Counted from the first letter of the stretch, positions 28,970 to 37,849 are shown. The stretch is DNA of 64,000 nt from Colwellia sp. 12G3 (GCF_002836775.1 NZ_PJAQ01000066.1:186001-250000), one strand, 5' to 3'. Made by a program: numbers and translations. Notes: generated by a model not told the origin, from the sequence alone.

Positions 28970-29590
28970 ATGGTTAAAGACAACATTTTAGAAATAACGA
29001 AACTCAGCCCAAGAGGTCGGTTGATATTAGATGCAGCACAAAATCTTTTTTATCATCAAGGTTTTGATGAAACGTCTTTAGCAATGATCATTAATGAGGC
29101 CGGTGGTTCAAGACGCTCTATTTATAATGAATTTGGTAATAAGCGAGGCTTGTTGATGGCTGTTATTCAAAGGCAGGTAAAAGTACAGTCTGAAATTTTG
29201 ACTTCGATAAATAGAGACCTTGAAGCAAAGGAAGCACTTAACCAAGTTTGCATTAAGTTTGTAAAAGGTATGTTATCAGCGGAGTTGATGTCACTATTTC
29301 GCTTGGTAGTACAACAGGTGGTGAAATTTCCTGAACTCGGTGAGATGATTTATCAAAAAGGGCCAATGGCGGGCGTCTTACCTTTAGTGGATTATTTAAC
29401 GTGGCTGACGGATAATAAAGTGTTAAAAATAGAGAACAGTCATTTTAGTGCGCAAATGTTACTTGAAATGGCAAAAGGGCCCCTGCATACCCGCAGCTTA
29501 TTATTACCGCTTAAAGAAGCGACAGATGAAGAAATAACTAACCAAGTTAGTAAGGCAGTCGATATCTTTTTAAATGCCCACAGAATGTAA
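28970..29590 (+). CDS. TetR family regulator of the adjacent RND pump
   Basis: A 206-residue repressor. The N-terminal helix-turn-helix runs about 14-60 (ILDAAQNLFYHQGFDETSLAMII, then GGSRRSIYNEFGNKRGLL), and the C-terminal half is a ligand and dimer domain resembling the AcrR-C class. It is divergent from the pump operon, and two matching palindromes lie between them, which supports autoregulation plus pump repression. No strong ribosome-binding site precedes the ATG; other in-frame starts look worse. Confidence 0.9.
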   Translation: MVKDNILEITKLSPRGRLILDAAQNLFYHQGFDETSLAMIINEAGGSRRSIYNEFGNKRGLLMAVIQRQVKVQSEILTSINRDLEAKEALNQVCIKFVKGMLSAELMSLFRLVVQQVVKFPELGEMIYQKGPMAGVLPLVDYLTWLTDNKVLKIENSHFSAQMLLEMAKGPLHTRSLLLPLKEATDEEITNQVSKAVDIFLNAHRM

Positions 29591-29650
29591 TGCTTTTGCA
29601 CAAATAAACGGCAGTTGAGGCATAAGGGCACTGAACTAATGAAAAACTAG

Positions 29651-29678
29651 TTGCTTACTGTAATAAGTTTCGTATAAT
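29651..29678 (+). promoter_or_regulatory. Sigma-70 promoter of the tRNA-Leu unit
   Basis: TTGCTT and TATAAT are separated by 16 nt. A GC-rich GCCACCC follows the -10 box, which resembles the discriminator of stringently controlled stable-RNA promoters. It is followed by a tRNA-like remnant and then the intact tRNA-Leu. Confidence 0.75.
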
Positions 29679-29706
29679 GCCACCCTCTTAAGCTTATAGC
29701 TAAAGT

Positions 29707-29770
29707 TACTGTATCGCCAAGGTGGTAGATACAAGGGTTTTAAAATCCTTTGCATGGAAAGCATAAATGT
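29707..29770 (+). pseudogene. Decayed tRNA-Leu(UAA)-like remnant
   Basis: GGTGGTAGATACAAGGG and TTTTAAAATCCTTT closely follow the D-arm and anticodon arm of a tRNA-Leu with anticodon TAA. The anticodon stem has mismatches, the upstream part (GTATCGCCAAG) does not fit Leu, and neither a T-arm nor a matching acceptor 3' half follows. It lies directly behind the tRNA promoter, so it is probably still transcribed. Confidence 0.6.
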
Positions 29771-29933
29771 TAAGTTATGAAAAATGCCAGCATCTTCGAT
29801 GTGAGGTTTGATAAGAATTTTATATGTAAGTTTATAGTGGTATCATAATCACCGTGATTTTCTTACAAAGTTTTGCAAAGTTATTTGGATAGCATCAGAA
29901 AATTTTGCAAAGCTTAAACAGCTTGATTCCTTT

Positions 29934-30018
29934 GCCGCAGTGGTGGAATTGGTAGACACGCCGGATTCAAAATCCGGTTTCGAAAGAAGTGACGGTTCAA
30001 GTCCGTCTTGCGGTACCA
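29934..30018 (+). tRNA. tRNA-Leu (anticodon CAA)
   Basis: 85 nt with encoded CCA. The acceptor stem GCCGCAG pairs with TTGCGGT (two G-T pairs). The D-arm is GTGGAATTGGTAGACAC, and the anticodon arm CCGGATTCAAAATCCGG gives CAA in the loop. A long variable arm (TTTCGAAAGAAGT) is typical of Leu, and the T-arm is GACGGTTCAAGTCCGTC. Read on the plus strand with its own terminator. Confidence 0.96.
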
Positions 30019-30025
30019 TATATAG

Positions 30026-30058
30026 AAAGCCCTGATTCGAAAGAGTTAGGGCTTTTTT
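30026..30058 (+). terminator. Terminator of tRNA-Leu
   Basis: AAGCCCTGATTC and GAGTTAGGGCTT form a stem closed by GAAA and followed by a T-run, 8 nt after the CCA end. Confidence 0.88.
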
Positions 30059-30229
30059 ATTTCCGAAAGATAATATTTAAAATAGAGTCGTCATAATCCG
30101 TTATAAGATCTTTTACAATATGCTGGTTTATAATGTATTACACGTTATTGGTTTTTGAAAAACTCATTGTAGCGATATTTATCTGTTCACTTTTTCTTTA
30201 GTTATCAAACGGTATTAAAAGGCTTTTAC

Positions 30230-30508
30230 ATGGCAGCTACGGCGTACGCACTTCACATATTGGTTAAGCACAAAGAAATTGCAGAAGATATTATTGAGCA
30301 GTTAGGTAAAGGCGCTAAGTTTCAAACATTAGCTAAAAAATATTCGTCATGTCCATCGGGTAAAAAGGGCGGTGATTTAGGTGAGTTTAAACGAGGTCAA
30401 ATGGTACCTCAGTTTGATAAAATAGCCTTTAACGGCGCAATATTAGAGCCCCACCTCGTTAAAACTAAGTTTGGTTGGCATGTTATTAAAGTGCTTTACC
30501 GGACTTAA
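30230..30508 (+). CDS. ppiC: Parvulin-type peptidyl-prolyl isomerase
   Basis: A 92-residue single-domain PpiC homologue that catalyses cis/trans isomerisation of X-Pro bonds in the cytoplasm. The whole parvulin fold is visible: [10 protein letters not shown] (7-16), [23 protein letters not shown] (about 31-53), PQFDKIAF and the end [10 protein letters not shown] with the conserved His. There is no signal peptide. It is monocistronic between two terminators. Confidence 0.94.
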   Translation: MAATAYALHILVKHKEIAEDIIEQLGKGAKFQTLAKKYSSCPSGKKGGDLGEFKRGQMVPQFDKIAFNGAILEPHLVKTKFGWHVIKVLYRT

Positions 30509-30604
30509 TTTACAACGAGTTTTTTTCAGAGTACGTTTTTTCAAAATACCTGTCGATTCAAGTCGGCCGCTGGTACACCTACTTTTTTAATAAATATCTA
30601 TAAC

Positions 30605-30635
30605 AAAAAAACCGACAATTAGAGTCGGTTTTTTT
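30605..30635 (+). terminator. Terminator downstream of ppiC
   Basis: AAAAAAACCGAC and GTCGGTTTTTTT form a 12-bp stem with a 7-nt loop and a seven-T tail, about 100 nt after the ppiC stop. Confidence 0.85.
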
Positions 30636-31059
30636 GTGCTTATAATTTGTTGAAATTACTCAACCTTTTAGCGTTTTAGCATTAGAGCACTTTATTGATG
30701 GCGATTCATTCTACTGTCAACCTTATATAGTCGATTTTCGGCCGCTCTCACAGCGATGAGCGACAGTTAACCTTGGTTTAATATATAGCAGCATAGTTAA
30801 AATATCTTACTGATTTTAGTTATAACAGAATATTAAAAATCAAATTAAGTGGAACCAAATAACCGCTTAGCTATACACCATTTTTTATCTTACTATTGAA
30901 CATTAACAGCTACCTACAACGAAATTAGCTTTACCGACATCAACATAACTACTAGTATGAATATTCTCTCTTTAGGTGCATGTGGCCGTTAACGGTGATA
31001 AGTTTACTGTAATTTTTTATTCTGAATTAATACTGTATAGGTTTAATGAGAAAACTATC
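30636..31059 (+). other. Upstream region of the orphan histidine kinase
   Basis: AT-rich, no repeat or RNA gene recognised. It must hold the kinase promoter. A GTG at 30976 is in frame with the kinase, but the added 28 residues do not look like a membrane protein start. Just before this stretch, 30552-30580 resembles a tRNA 3' end (GATTCAAGTC, then TGGTACA). Confidence 0.35.
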
Positions 31060-32613
31060 ATGATGAGTGCCTTTAACATTCTTAATAAGCTAAGTCGACG
31101 TCTGTTGTCTTATATTATATTGTGCAGCATCTTCTTCTCAATATGTTCGACACTTCTTCAATTATATAATTCTTTTCAGAGTGATTTACGATTGTTAGAG
31201 CAACGCTTTGATAATATTGAGCAAAGCTATATCCCTTCAATTGCTACAAGTTTATGGGACTTTAATGAGCCCCTTTTAGCTGTACAGTTAAAGGGGATTG
31301 TTGATTTACCTGATATCAGCTCAGTTAAAATATCCAATGACTTTGAATATCAACGTCAGTTGGGTCAAGCTGACATGAATGTAGAAAAGGTAGTTGAGTA
31401 CCCAATTACTTATTCAGGCAATGTCGTTGGGAAATTGACTGTTTATGCTAACTATCAAGAGATATACAAAAAGCTCTACCAGCAAGCGGGTTTCATTTTA
31501 TTAACCGAGTCTATAAAGATATTCTTACTTACCTTTTTTATTCTATTTATTGTTAATCAGCTCATTACTCGGCATTTATTCCGTATTACTAAGTATGCTC
31601 AGCAACTCGATAGCCATAATCTAGAGCAAGAGTTAACGATATCAAATCGTTATAAAACTAAGGATGAATTAGATGATTTAGTAGACGCGATTAATGTCAT
31701 GCGTATGGACCTACAACGTGAGATTAGTAAACTAGAAGAAGCTGAAAATGCATTGTTGGCCCTTAATGGTGAGCTCGAAGTAAAAGTGCATGATAGGACT
31801 GCTAAGTTGGCTGAAAGTAATAATCAATTGCAGCAGTCTTTTGATGATTTAACACTAGCTAAAGATAAAATTGTACAATCAGAAAAAATGGCTTCGCTTG
31901 GTCAGTTAGTCGCTGGGGTTGCTCATGAAGTTAATACACCTTTAGGTATTTGTGTCACCTCAATTTCGGCATTGAAGGAGCATGTAGATAGTCTACAATC
32001 AGCTATCCGTGATGAAAAATTAACAAAATCTTTTTTAGTCAGTAAATTAAACTTACTCACAGAATACGAAGAAATTATAGAGCGTAGTCTGATTAAGTCA
32101 GTTGAACTTATTCAAAGTTTTAAATCAGTGGCTGTTGAACAGCACACAGATCCTGAAGTTGAAATTAATTTAGCCAAACATGTCAATAATGTAGTCAATA
32201 CAGTTAAAACGATATTTAAAACTAAAAACTATCGTATCAAGATTGAGGTTGATGAAAAATTGAGTTTGGTGACTTACCCTAGCGCCTGGAATCAAATTTT
32301 AACTAACTTTATGGTAAATTCACATATACATGGTTTTGAAAACAGCCGAGAGGGGGAAATATCAATCAGCTTTACTCAGGAGGATGACTATCTAACCTTG
32401 TTATATCAAGATAATGGTAAAGGCATTAATGATGAAGTGAATGATAAAGTTTTTGAACCCTTTATTACCACTAAGCGTGGACAAGGTGGCTCTGGTTTAG
32501 GTTTGAATATAGTCTTTAATCTTGTTGATGCTAAGTTAGGGGGCACGATAGAAAATATTAAAGTGGATAAAGGCGCATGCTTTAAAGTTAAGGTGCCTAT
32601 CCATAGTAAATAG
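31060..32613 (+). CDS. Membrane sensor histidine kinase without adjacent response regulator
   Basis: From the ATG at 31060 it has 517 residues. Helix 1 is about 15-36 and helix 2 about 145-167, enclosing a periplasmic sensor of about 105 residues (SLWDFNEPLLAVQLKGI is like other small extracytoplasmic sensors). A HAMP segment, a coiled coil (about 220-275), the phospho-acceptor His289 in GVAHEVNTPLG, and an ATPase domain (NQILTNFMVNSHIHGFEN, DNGKGI, GGSGLGLNIV) follow. The last motifs fit the DctB/NtrB-like class. No receiver protein lies beside it; the next gene is a solute-binding protein. The start is uncertain: ATG codons at 31060 and 31063 are both plausible. Confidence 0.85.
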   Translation: MMSAFNILNKLSRRLLSYIILCSIFFSICSTLLQLYNSFQSDLRLLEQRFDNIEQSYIPSIATSLWDFNEPLLAVQLKGIVDLPDISSVKISNDFEYQRQLGQADMNVEKVVEYPITYSGNVVGKLTVYANYQEIYKKLYQQAGFILLTESIKIFLLTFFILFIVNQLITRHLFRITKYAQQLDSHNLEQELTISNRYKTKDELDDLVDAINVMRMDLQREISKLEEAENALLALNGELEVKVHDRTAKLAESNNQLQQSFDDLTLAKDKIVQSEKMASLGQLVAGVAHEVNTPLGICVTSISALKEHVDSLQSAIRDEKLTKSFLVSKLNLLTEYEEIIERSLIKSVELIQSFKSVAVEQHTDPEVEINLAKHVNNVVNTVKTIFKTKNYRIKIEVDEKLSLVTYPSAWNQILTNFMVNSHIHGFENSREGEISISFTQEDDYLTLLYQDNGKGINDEVNDKVFEPFITTKRGQGGSGLGLNIVFNLVDAKLGGTIENIKVDKGACFKVKVPIHSK

Positions 32614-32772
32614 TCGCTATGAAAGCAAAGCCAGTGAATATCGAGTATAATCTAAGTTAGCATTGGCTAGTTTTAGTCAAGATAGTTATTGAATAGACTT
32701 AAATAAAAAACGCATCTTAACTGTTTTCAGAAATAACTGCGAAAATTACACCGCCCTTTTTAAGGTAGCTGA

Positions 32773-33576
32773 ATGTTGAGAATATTTGATGTTTTCATTA
32801 TCGCATGTATCATTTTTAGTCTCAGTTTTACCTGTAAAGCGATTGATACTATTAATTTAAGTACTTTCGAATACCCGCCAGAACATTCAAAGTTTTTACT
32901 TCACGAAGGTGTTGTTAGTCACATAATTGCTCTTGCTTTTGCTGAAAGTAATATTAAAGTTAAGTGGCAGTATTACCCAATGTCCAGAGCATTTATGATG
33001 GCGAAATCGGGTAGGGTAGATGCGACTGCCTCTTATGGTTATTCTAAAGAGCGTATTGATGGCATGTACATGAGTGATAATATTATATCCTCAGCGACTT
33101 ATTTTTATCATCTAAAAACGACAGACTTCAATTGGCGTAACATCAACGATTTGGCAGGATTAAAAGTTGGTATCACCAATAAATTAAATTATGGCGATCT
33201 TTTTAATAACGCAGTAAAAGATAATATATTTATCGTTGATAACGCTCAACATGATAATTTAAACTTTAAAAAACTTCTTGCTGGGCGTATTGATATTTTC
33301 CCTATGACTTCAGGCATTGCCGAATACTCACTAATGACAAGTTTCCCTAAGGGAACGTTAGAAAAAATAACCTATAACAAAAAGCCGATTAGAGTTTATG
33401 ACTCTTTTATTTTTTTCCCAAAAAATTTACCGAAAAGTGTATCCCTTTTAGCAAGTTTTAATCAGGGATTACAAAAACTTCATAAAAGTGGCCAATATCA
33501 AAAAATATTATCCAACTACCACAATGGCTATTATTCAACGCCAATAGCCAATAGCGCACAACAAAAAGTTAACTAG
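32773..33576 (+). CDS. Periplasmic solute-binding protein, family 3 type
   Basis: A 267-residue protein with a signal peptide (about 1-23, cleavage near CKA-ID). The fold follows the bacterial extracellular solute-binding family 3 (amino-acid binding type): STFEYPPEHS near the start, VKWQYYPMSRAFMMAKSGRVDATASYGYSKER (about 62-94), and LAGLKVGITNK about 132-142. No ABC permease or ATPase is nearby, so it more likely acts as a periplasmic sensor subunit than a transporter part. It lies 159 nt after the histidine kinase in the same direction and could present a ligand to it; that link is inferred from position. Confidence 0.78.
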   Translation: MLRIFDVFIIACIIFSLSFTCKAIDTINLSTFEYPPEHSKFLLHEGVVSHIIALAFAESNIKVKWQYYPMSRAFMMAKSGRVDATASYGYSKERIDGMYMSDNIISSATYFYHLKTTDFNWRNINDLAGLKVGITNKLNYGDLFNNAVKDNIFIVDNAQHDNLNFKKLLAGRIDIFPMTSGIAEYSLMTSFPKGTLEKITYNKKPIRVYDSFIFFPKNLPKSVSLLASFNQGLQKLHKSGQYQKILSNYHNGYYSTPIANSAQQKVN

Positions 33577-33975
33577 TTAGCACTATATTTAAATGACTAA
33601 AACAACAAGCAGCACTCCGTCCCCAAAAATATCGATGAGATTATTTTTAATTAATTAACGAATAAATCATGTACTAATTTTAATGAAAAACCGACAAAAA
33701 TACTTTTATTGATTTATTAAGTTATTGATTTAAATGTTTTTGTTGTTCATTGTCGTTTTTGTTCGAAAAGTTGTCGTTATTTTACTAGGGGGAGTTTTAC
33801 CAGCTGATACTATCGAATTATGCAAGAGGCAGGAAGCCACGCTAAGCAAAATTATATATTAAGTGAAGCATATAAAAAGAGAACGGATAGTTCATCTAAA
33901 TAGTTAATCAAAACAATAATAATTAGCGTCCTTAATAATAAGGCGACTTAACATTAAAGATATAGTGGAGTACAT
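33577..33975 (+). other. Upstream region of the first subtilase
   Basis: About 400 nt without a gene. It holds the shared 37-nt element at 33752-33788 and an inverted related site AAAAACCGACAAAAA at 33686-33700. The remainder is AT-rich and I see no further structure. Confidence 0.45.
33752..33788 (+). promoter_or_regulatory. Candidate operator shared with the third subtilase gene
   Basis: It contains two GTCGTT half-sites exactly 21 bp apart and ends TTTACTAG. It matches 28 of 37 positions, without gaps, to 62180-62216 read on the minus strand. Both copies lie 140-190 nt upstream of a secreted subtilase gene, in the same orientation. Confidence 0.6.
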
Positions 33976-35808
33976 ATGAAGATTTCTACATTTGCAACAT
34001 CGATAATTGCCCTAGCGGTTACTGCAGCATTTACAGCTCAAGCAGCTGACGACAGATATATCATTAAGGTAGATGAAAGCAAAAAAGGCATTGTAAAAGC
34101 ATTAGCTAAAAAATTAGGTGCTGAATTAAAAGTAGACGGAAATGGTTTCATCGCAGCTTCATTTGCGGGTAAAGATTTAAGCCAAGTTAAAGGTTTATTA
34201 AACAACCCACATGTTCAAATGGTTGAAGAAGATCAACGTCGTATGCCTCTTTCTGTATATAGTGATACTGCTGGTAACCCTATGGGTGCTCAGCTTACTC
34301 CTTATGCTGTTGTTCAATCTCAAGCTGACCAAGTTAATTTTAACGCTGGTGCAGGCATGAAAGTATGTGTTATCGATTCAGGCTTAGATCGCTCTAACCC
34401 AGATTTCTTATGGAACAACATCTCAGGTACTAACAATTCTGGTACAGGTAACTGGGACGAAAATGGTGGTCCACATGGTACTCACGTAGCAGGTACTATT
34501 GGCGCAGCAGATAACAATATTGGTGTTGTTGGTATGGCACCTGGCGTTGATATGCATATAGTTAAAGTTTTTAATGCTGACGGTTGGGGATATTCTTCTG
34601 ATTTAGCTTATGCCGCAAACCGATGTTCTGATGCAGGTGCTAACATCATCAGCATGAGTCTTGGTGGTGGTGGTGCAAACAGCACTGAAGAGAATGCTTT
34701 TCAAGCTTTTACTGATAATGGTGGTTTAGTTCTAGCTGCTGCGGGTAACGATGGCAATAATGTTCGTTCATTCCCTGCAGGTTACTCGTCAGTAATGATG
34801 ATTGGTGCTAACGACAACAATAATGCGATTGCTGATTTTTCTCAGTTCCCTAGCTGTACCGAAACAACAGGCAGAGGTAAGCAACAAACAACAACAACCA
34901 ATGAAACAATTTGTGTTGAAGTAACAGCGGGTGGTGTTGATACATTATCTACTTACCCTGCAGGCATGGCAACGAGTGCTTCAATGAGTGTTGATGGTGC
35001 TGCTTTTGCAACATCCGCAATGGAAAACGCGGGTTCAGTGTCGGGTAATACTTACAACATGGGTACGGCTGAAGCTGTTGATAATGGCGCAAACGGTTTG
35101 ATTTGTGTTATAGAGCGTGGCGTTATTTCTTTCCATGATAAAGTTTTGAACTGTGAAAATTCAGGTGGCGTTGGTGCAGTTCTTTATAATAACGAACCGG
35201 GTATGCTTTATGGTACATTGGGAGATACTAACGCAACGAGTATCCCTGCGGTAGGTGCTTCTCAAGAAGACGGCGCAGCGTTATTAGTAGCCAATACAGT
35301 TGATATTATTATTGGTACTAGTGACTATGGTTTAATGAGTGGTACTTCAATGGCTACGCCAGCAGTATCTGGTATGGCTGCGTTAGTTTGGTCTAACCAT
35401 AACGGCTGTACTGGTACAGAGATTCGTGATGCATTAAAAGCAACGGCTGAAGATAATGGCGCTCCAGGTCATGATGATTACTTCGGTCACGGTATCGTGA
35501 AAGCAAAAGCGGCAAGTGATTACCTAACGGCTAACGGTTGTGGCGGTGGTGTAACTCCTCCTCCTGTAGGCGGCGATATTACAGCTGACGCATCAGCATA
35601 TCGTGCTAAAGGTAAAAACAAAGTTGACGTAACTTGGTCTGGTGCAGCTACTTCAAGTGTCGACATCTACCGTAACAGTTCATTAAGAACAACTACGGCA
35701 AACGATGGTGCGTACACTGATAGCTTCAGAACTTCGGGTTCATTCACTTATAAAGTTTGTGACCAAGGTACTGATAATTGTTCAGCTGATGTAACGGTAA
35801 ACTTCTAA
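33976..35808 (+). CDS. Secreted S8 subtilisin-like protease with PA insert
   Basis: A 610-residue preproprotease. The order is a signal peptide (1-23), an inhibitor I9 prodomain (about 25-90), and a catalytic domain with Asp134 (VIDSGLDRS), His167 (GPHGTHVAG), the oxyanion Asn258 (AAAGNDG) and Ser458 (GTSMATP). A PA domain of about 110 residues (about 330-440, ICVIERG...AVLYNN) is inserted before the Ser. A small Ig/fibronectin-like C-terminal domain follows a Pro-rich linker (about 523-610). It should be exported and activated by removal of the prodomain. It has its own upstream region with the shared 37-nt element and is closed by a strong terminator. Confidence 0.95.
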   Translation: MKISTFATSIIALAVTAAFTAQAADDRYIIKVDESKKGIVKALAKKLGAELKVDGNGFIAASFAGKDLSQVKGLLNNPHVQMVEEDQRRMPLSVYSDTAGNPMGAQLTPYAVVQSQADQVNFNAGAGMKVCVIDSGLDRSNPDFLWNNISGTNNSGTGNWDENGGPHGTHVAGTIGAADNNIGVVGMAPGVDMHIVKVFNADGWGYSSDLAYAANRCSDAGANIISMSLGGGGANSTEENAFQAFTDNGGLVLAAAGNDGNNVRSFPAGYSSVMMIGANDNNNAIADFSQFPSCTETTGRGKQQTTTTNETICVEVTAGGVDTLSTYPAGMATSASMSVDGAAFATSAMENAGSVSGNTYNMGTAEAVDNGANGLICVIERGVISFHDKVLNCENSGGVGAVLYNNEPGMLYGTLGDTNATSIPAVGASQEDGAALLVANTVDIIIGTSDYGLMSGTSMATPAVSGMAALVWSNHNGCTGTEIRDALKATAEDNGAPGHDDYFGHGIVKAKAASDYLTANGCGGGVTPPPVGGDITADASAYRAKGKNKVDVTWSGAATSSVDIYRNSSLRTTTANDGAYTDSFRTSGSFTYKVCDQGTDNCSADVTVNF

Positions 35809-35852
35809 TTTCAACCGACTTAAGTACTTAATTTAGTACATTTTAAGTACTT

Positions 35853-35888
35853 AATATCCAGCTCATTACGTGAGCTGGATATTTTCGT
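35853..35888 (+). terminator. Terminator of the first subtilase
   Basis: A 13-bp perfect stem (AATATCCAGCTCA / TGAGCTGGATATT) with a 5-nt loop, followed by TTCGTTT. Confidence 0.85.
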
Positions 35889-36103
35889 TTAAAGTACTTT
35901 AACTTTTTAAATACTCTCGATGCAGGATTAAAATCATTGTGGTCAGGGTGTGTTTAGTTTATGTTTTGTAGTGATGTGTTTCTTTGTAACCTACTTTTAA
36001 CAATTGTAATGAAAATAGGTTCTACAAGATGTAAATAAATACACCCTAATGTTTTAAAAGTATGTATGTATTTTGAAGATGTATTGGGCATAGGGGAAAA
36101 AAA

Positions 36104-37807
36104 ATGTTGAACAATTCAGTAAGAAAAATAATTAAACCAATTTCATTGTTAGGCTTCGTTGGTATCTCAACTTGGCTTGTCATTATTTCATTAAGCGGTA
36201 CGGTTAATGAGAAAACTCAGTCTTATATTATCAGTTCAGCCGATTACCCGTTATTAAAAGAAAAAGTCTTAGCGCTCAATGCAGAGCCTTCTCATGAGCT
36301 CGCCATTATTAATGCTGTAGCCGTTGATTTGACTCAACATCAGCTTTCCCAATTACAGAAAAGCATTGATGTTAACGTTACTCAAAACCATAAAGTAGAA
36401 TTGTCAGGTGGTAAAGCTTGGGGAAAAAGAAAATGGCAACCCAAATCGGTAGTTAATGACTTAATCGATGCCACATCAGCTCACGCAACGCGCAATTTTG
36501 GCGATGGTGTGACCATTGGCTTTTTAGATACAGGCCTCGATCAATTACAAGGGACATCTACAGGATTAGGCTTATCGACTGATTTATATGGCAGAGATAA
36601 GTTTTGGGGCACTTATGACGCGATAAATAACGCCATCAGTAATTATAGTAATGAAGAAAGCGGTCATGGTACACATGTTGCCAGTATTGCAGGAAACGCT
36701 GACTATGATGTTTACGGAAAAGTTTATGGTGTTGCACCGAACGCTTCGCTAGTAGGTATTAAAGCATTCGATGCTGAGGGCAAGGCTACTTATGCTGACG
36801 TTATCCGTGGTATTGACTGGGCTCTACAAATCAAAGATCAAATTAATCTTAGAGTGCTTAATATGTCGTTCAGTGGACCTGCACGCTCTTATTATTGGGA
36901 AGACCCTTTGAACCAAGCGGTAATGAAAGCATGGCAAGCAGGTATTGTTGTGGTAGCTTCTGCTGGTAATAACGGTCCTGACCCTATGACAATCGGTGTG
37001 CCGGGTAATGTTCCTTACATTATTACTGTCGGCGCGATGACTGATAATTATACTGAGTCAGATGCAACCGATAACAAGTTAGCCTCGTTTAGTGCCGCAG
37101 GACCAACAGTAGAGGGATTTGTTAAGCCAGAGATTGTCGCACCAGGCGGACATTTATCAGGTTTAATGGCTTTTGACACACAAATAGTACAGGAGCATCC
37201 AGAGTTTCATGATGGTGGCCGTTATTTTGAAATGTCAGGCACGTCTCAAGCTGCTGGTGTTGTATCTGGAGTCGTGGCCTTGATGTTGTCACAAGAGCCA
37301 ACTTTGACACCAGACGAAGTGAAATGTCGCTTAATGGACAGTGCTCATGCCGCATTCGATAATAATAGTGAACTTGCTTATAGCGTTTTTCAGCAAGGTT
37401 CAGGCATGGTTAATGCTGCGGATGCCTTAACGAGTACGGCTTCGGCATGTGCGAATCAAGCATTAGATATTGCTCAAGACTTAGAAGGGAATGAACACTT
37501 TTTTGGGCCAGCAAACATTAATAATGACGGAAATTTTTATGTTGAAGGCTTAGGTGATGAATATGTGTGGCGATTGGATGACAGTAACCTAGATGGTGAT
37601 ACCATAATTTGGAGAATGAATTTCGCTAAGAATGCACTAGATTGGAGAAATACTGCATCAACGGATACCATAATTTGGAGAATGAATGTCGAAACTGACA
37701 CTATAATTTGGAGAATGAATCTGGAGTCAGATACAATCATTTGGAGAATGAGTGTAGCTAATAGCACTACCGATATTAATGTTAATAATTGGGTTGAACA
37801 ACAATAG
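36104..37807 (+). CDS. S8 subtilase with tandem DTIIWRMN tail
   Basis: A 567-residue protein whose N-terminal hydrophobic stretch (about 13-31) is a signal peptide or membrane anchor. A short prodomain-like region runs about 38-100. The triad is Asp142 (FLDTGLD), His188 (GHGTHVAS), Ser381 (MSGTSQAAG), with oxyanion Asn289 (SAGNNGP). No PA domain is inserted. From about 485 the tail is dominated by 11-residue tandem units: DTIIWRMN at 499-506, 521-528, 532-539 and 543-550 (last as MS), a worn unit about 510-517, and the related DEYVWRLD at 485-492. Such W-containing C-terminal repeats are reminiscent of other S8 proteins, but I know no assigned role. AGGGGAAAAAAA precedes the ATG. Confidence 0.9.
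   Translation: MLNNSVRKIIKPISLLGFVGISTWLVIISLSGTVNEKTQSYIISSADYPLLKEKVLALNAEPSHELAIINAVAVDLTQHQLSQLQKSIDVNVTQNHKVELSGGKAWGKRKWQPKSVVNDLIDATSAHATRNFGDGVTIGFLDTGLDQLQGTSTGLGLSTDLYGRDKFWGTYDAINNAISNYSNEESGHGTHVASIAGNADYDVYGKVYGVAPNASLVGIKAFDAEGKATYADVIRGIDWALQIKDQINLRVLNMSFSGPARSYYWEDPLNQAVMKAWQAGIVVVASAGNNGPDPMTIGVPGNVPYIITVGAMTDNYTESDATDNKLASFSAAGPTVEGFVKPEIVAPGGHLSGLMAFDTQIVQEHPEFHDGGRYFEMSGTSQAAGVVSGVVALMLSQEPTLTPDEVKCRLMDSAHAAFDNNSELAYSVFQQGSGMVNAADALTSTASACANQALDIAQDLEGNEHFFGPANINNDGNFYVEGLGDEYVWRLDDSNLDGDTIIWRMNFAKNALDWRNTASTDTIIWRMNVETDTIIWRMNLESDTIIWRMSVANSTTDINVNNWVEQQ
37598..37762 (+). repeat. Five 33-nt tandem repeats within the subtilase tail
   Basis: Units begin at 37598, 37631 (degenerate), 37664, 37697 and 37730, each encoding an 11-residue DTIIWRMN-type unit. 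The core ATAATTTGGAGAATGAA is nearly identical at DNA level in four of them, which points to recent expansion or conversion. Confidence 0.88.
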
Positions 37808-37821
37808 CCTGATTAATCCTC

Positions 37822-37849
37822 AGCCGCTGTTACTTCAGCGGCTTTTTTA
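37822..37849 (+). terminator. Terminator of the second subtilase
   Basis: AGCCGCTG and CAGCGGCT pair with a 6-nt loop, followed by a T-run. Confidence 0.85.

Noticed and set aside
33745-33785. PhoB box reading of the TGTCG repeats
   Set aside because: PhoB half-sites lie 11 bp apart and read CTGTCAT; here the spacing is 21 bp with no good half-site in the middle.
37537-37767. 76-codon minus-strand frame rich in LQIMVS
   Set aside because: It is the antisense reading of the DTIIWRMN tandem repeats and has no independent support.
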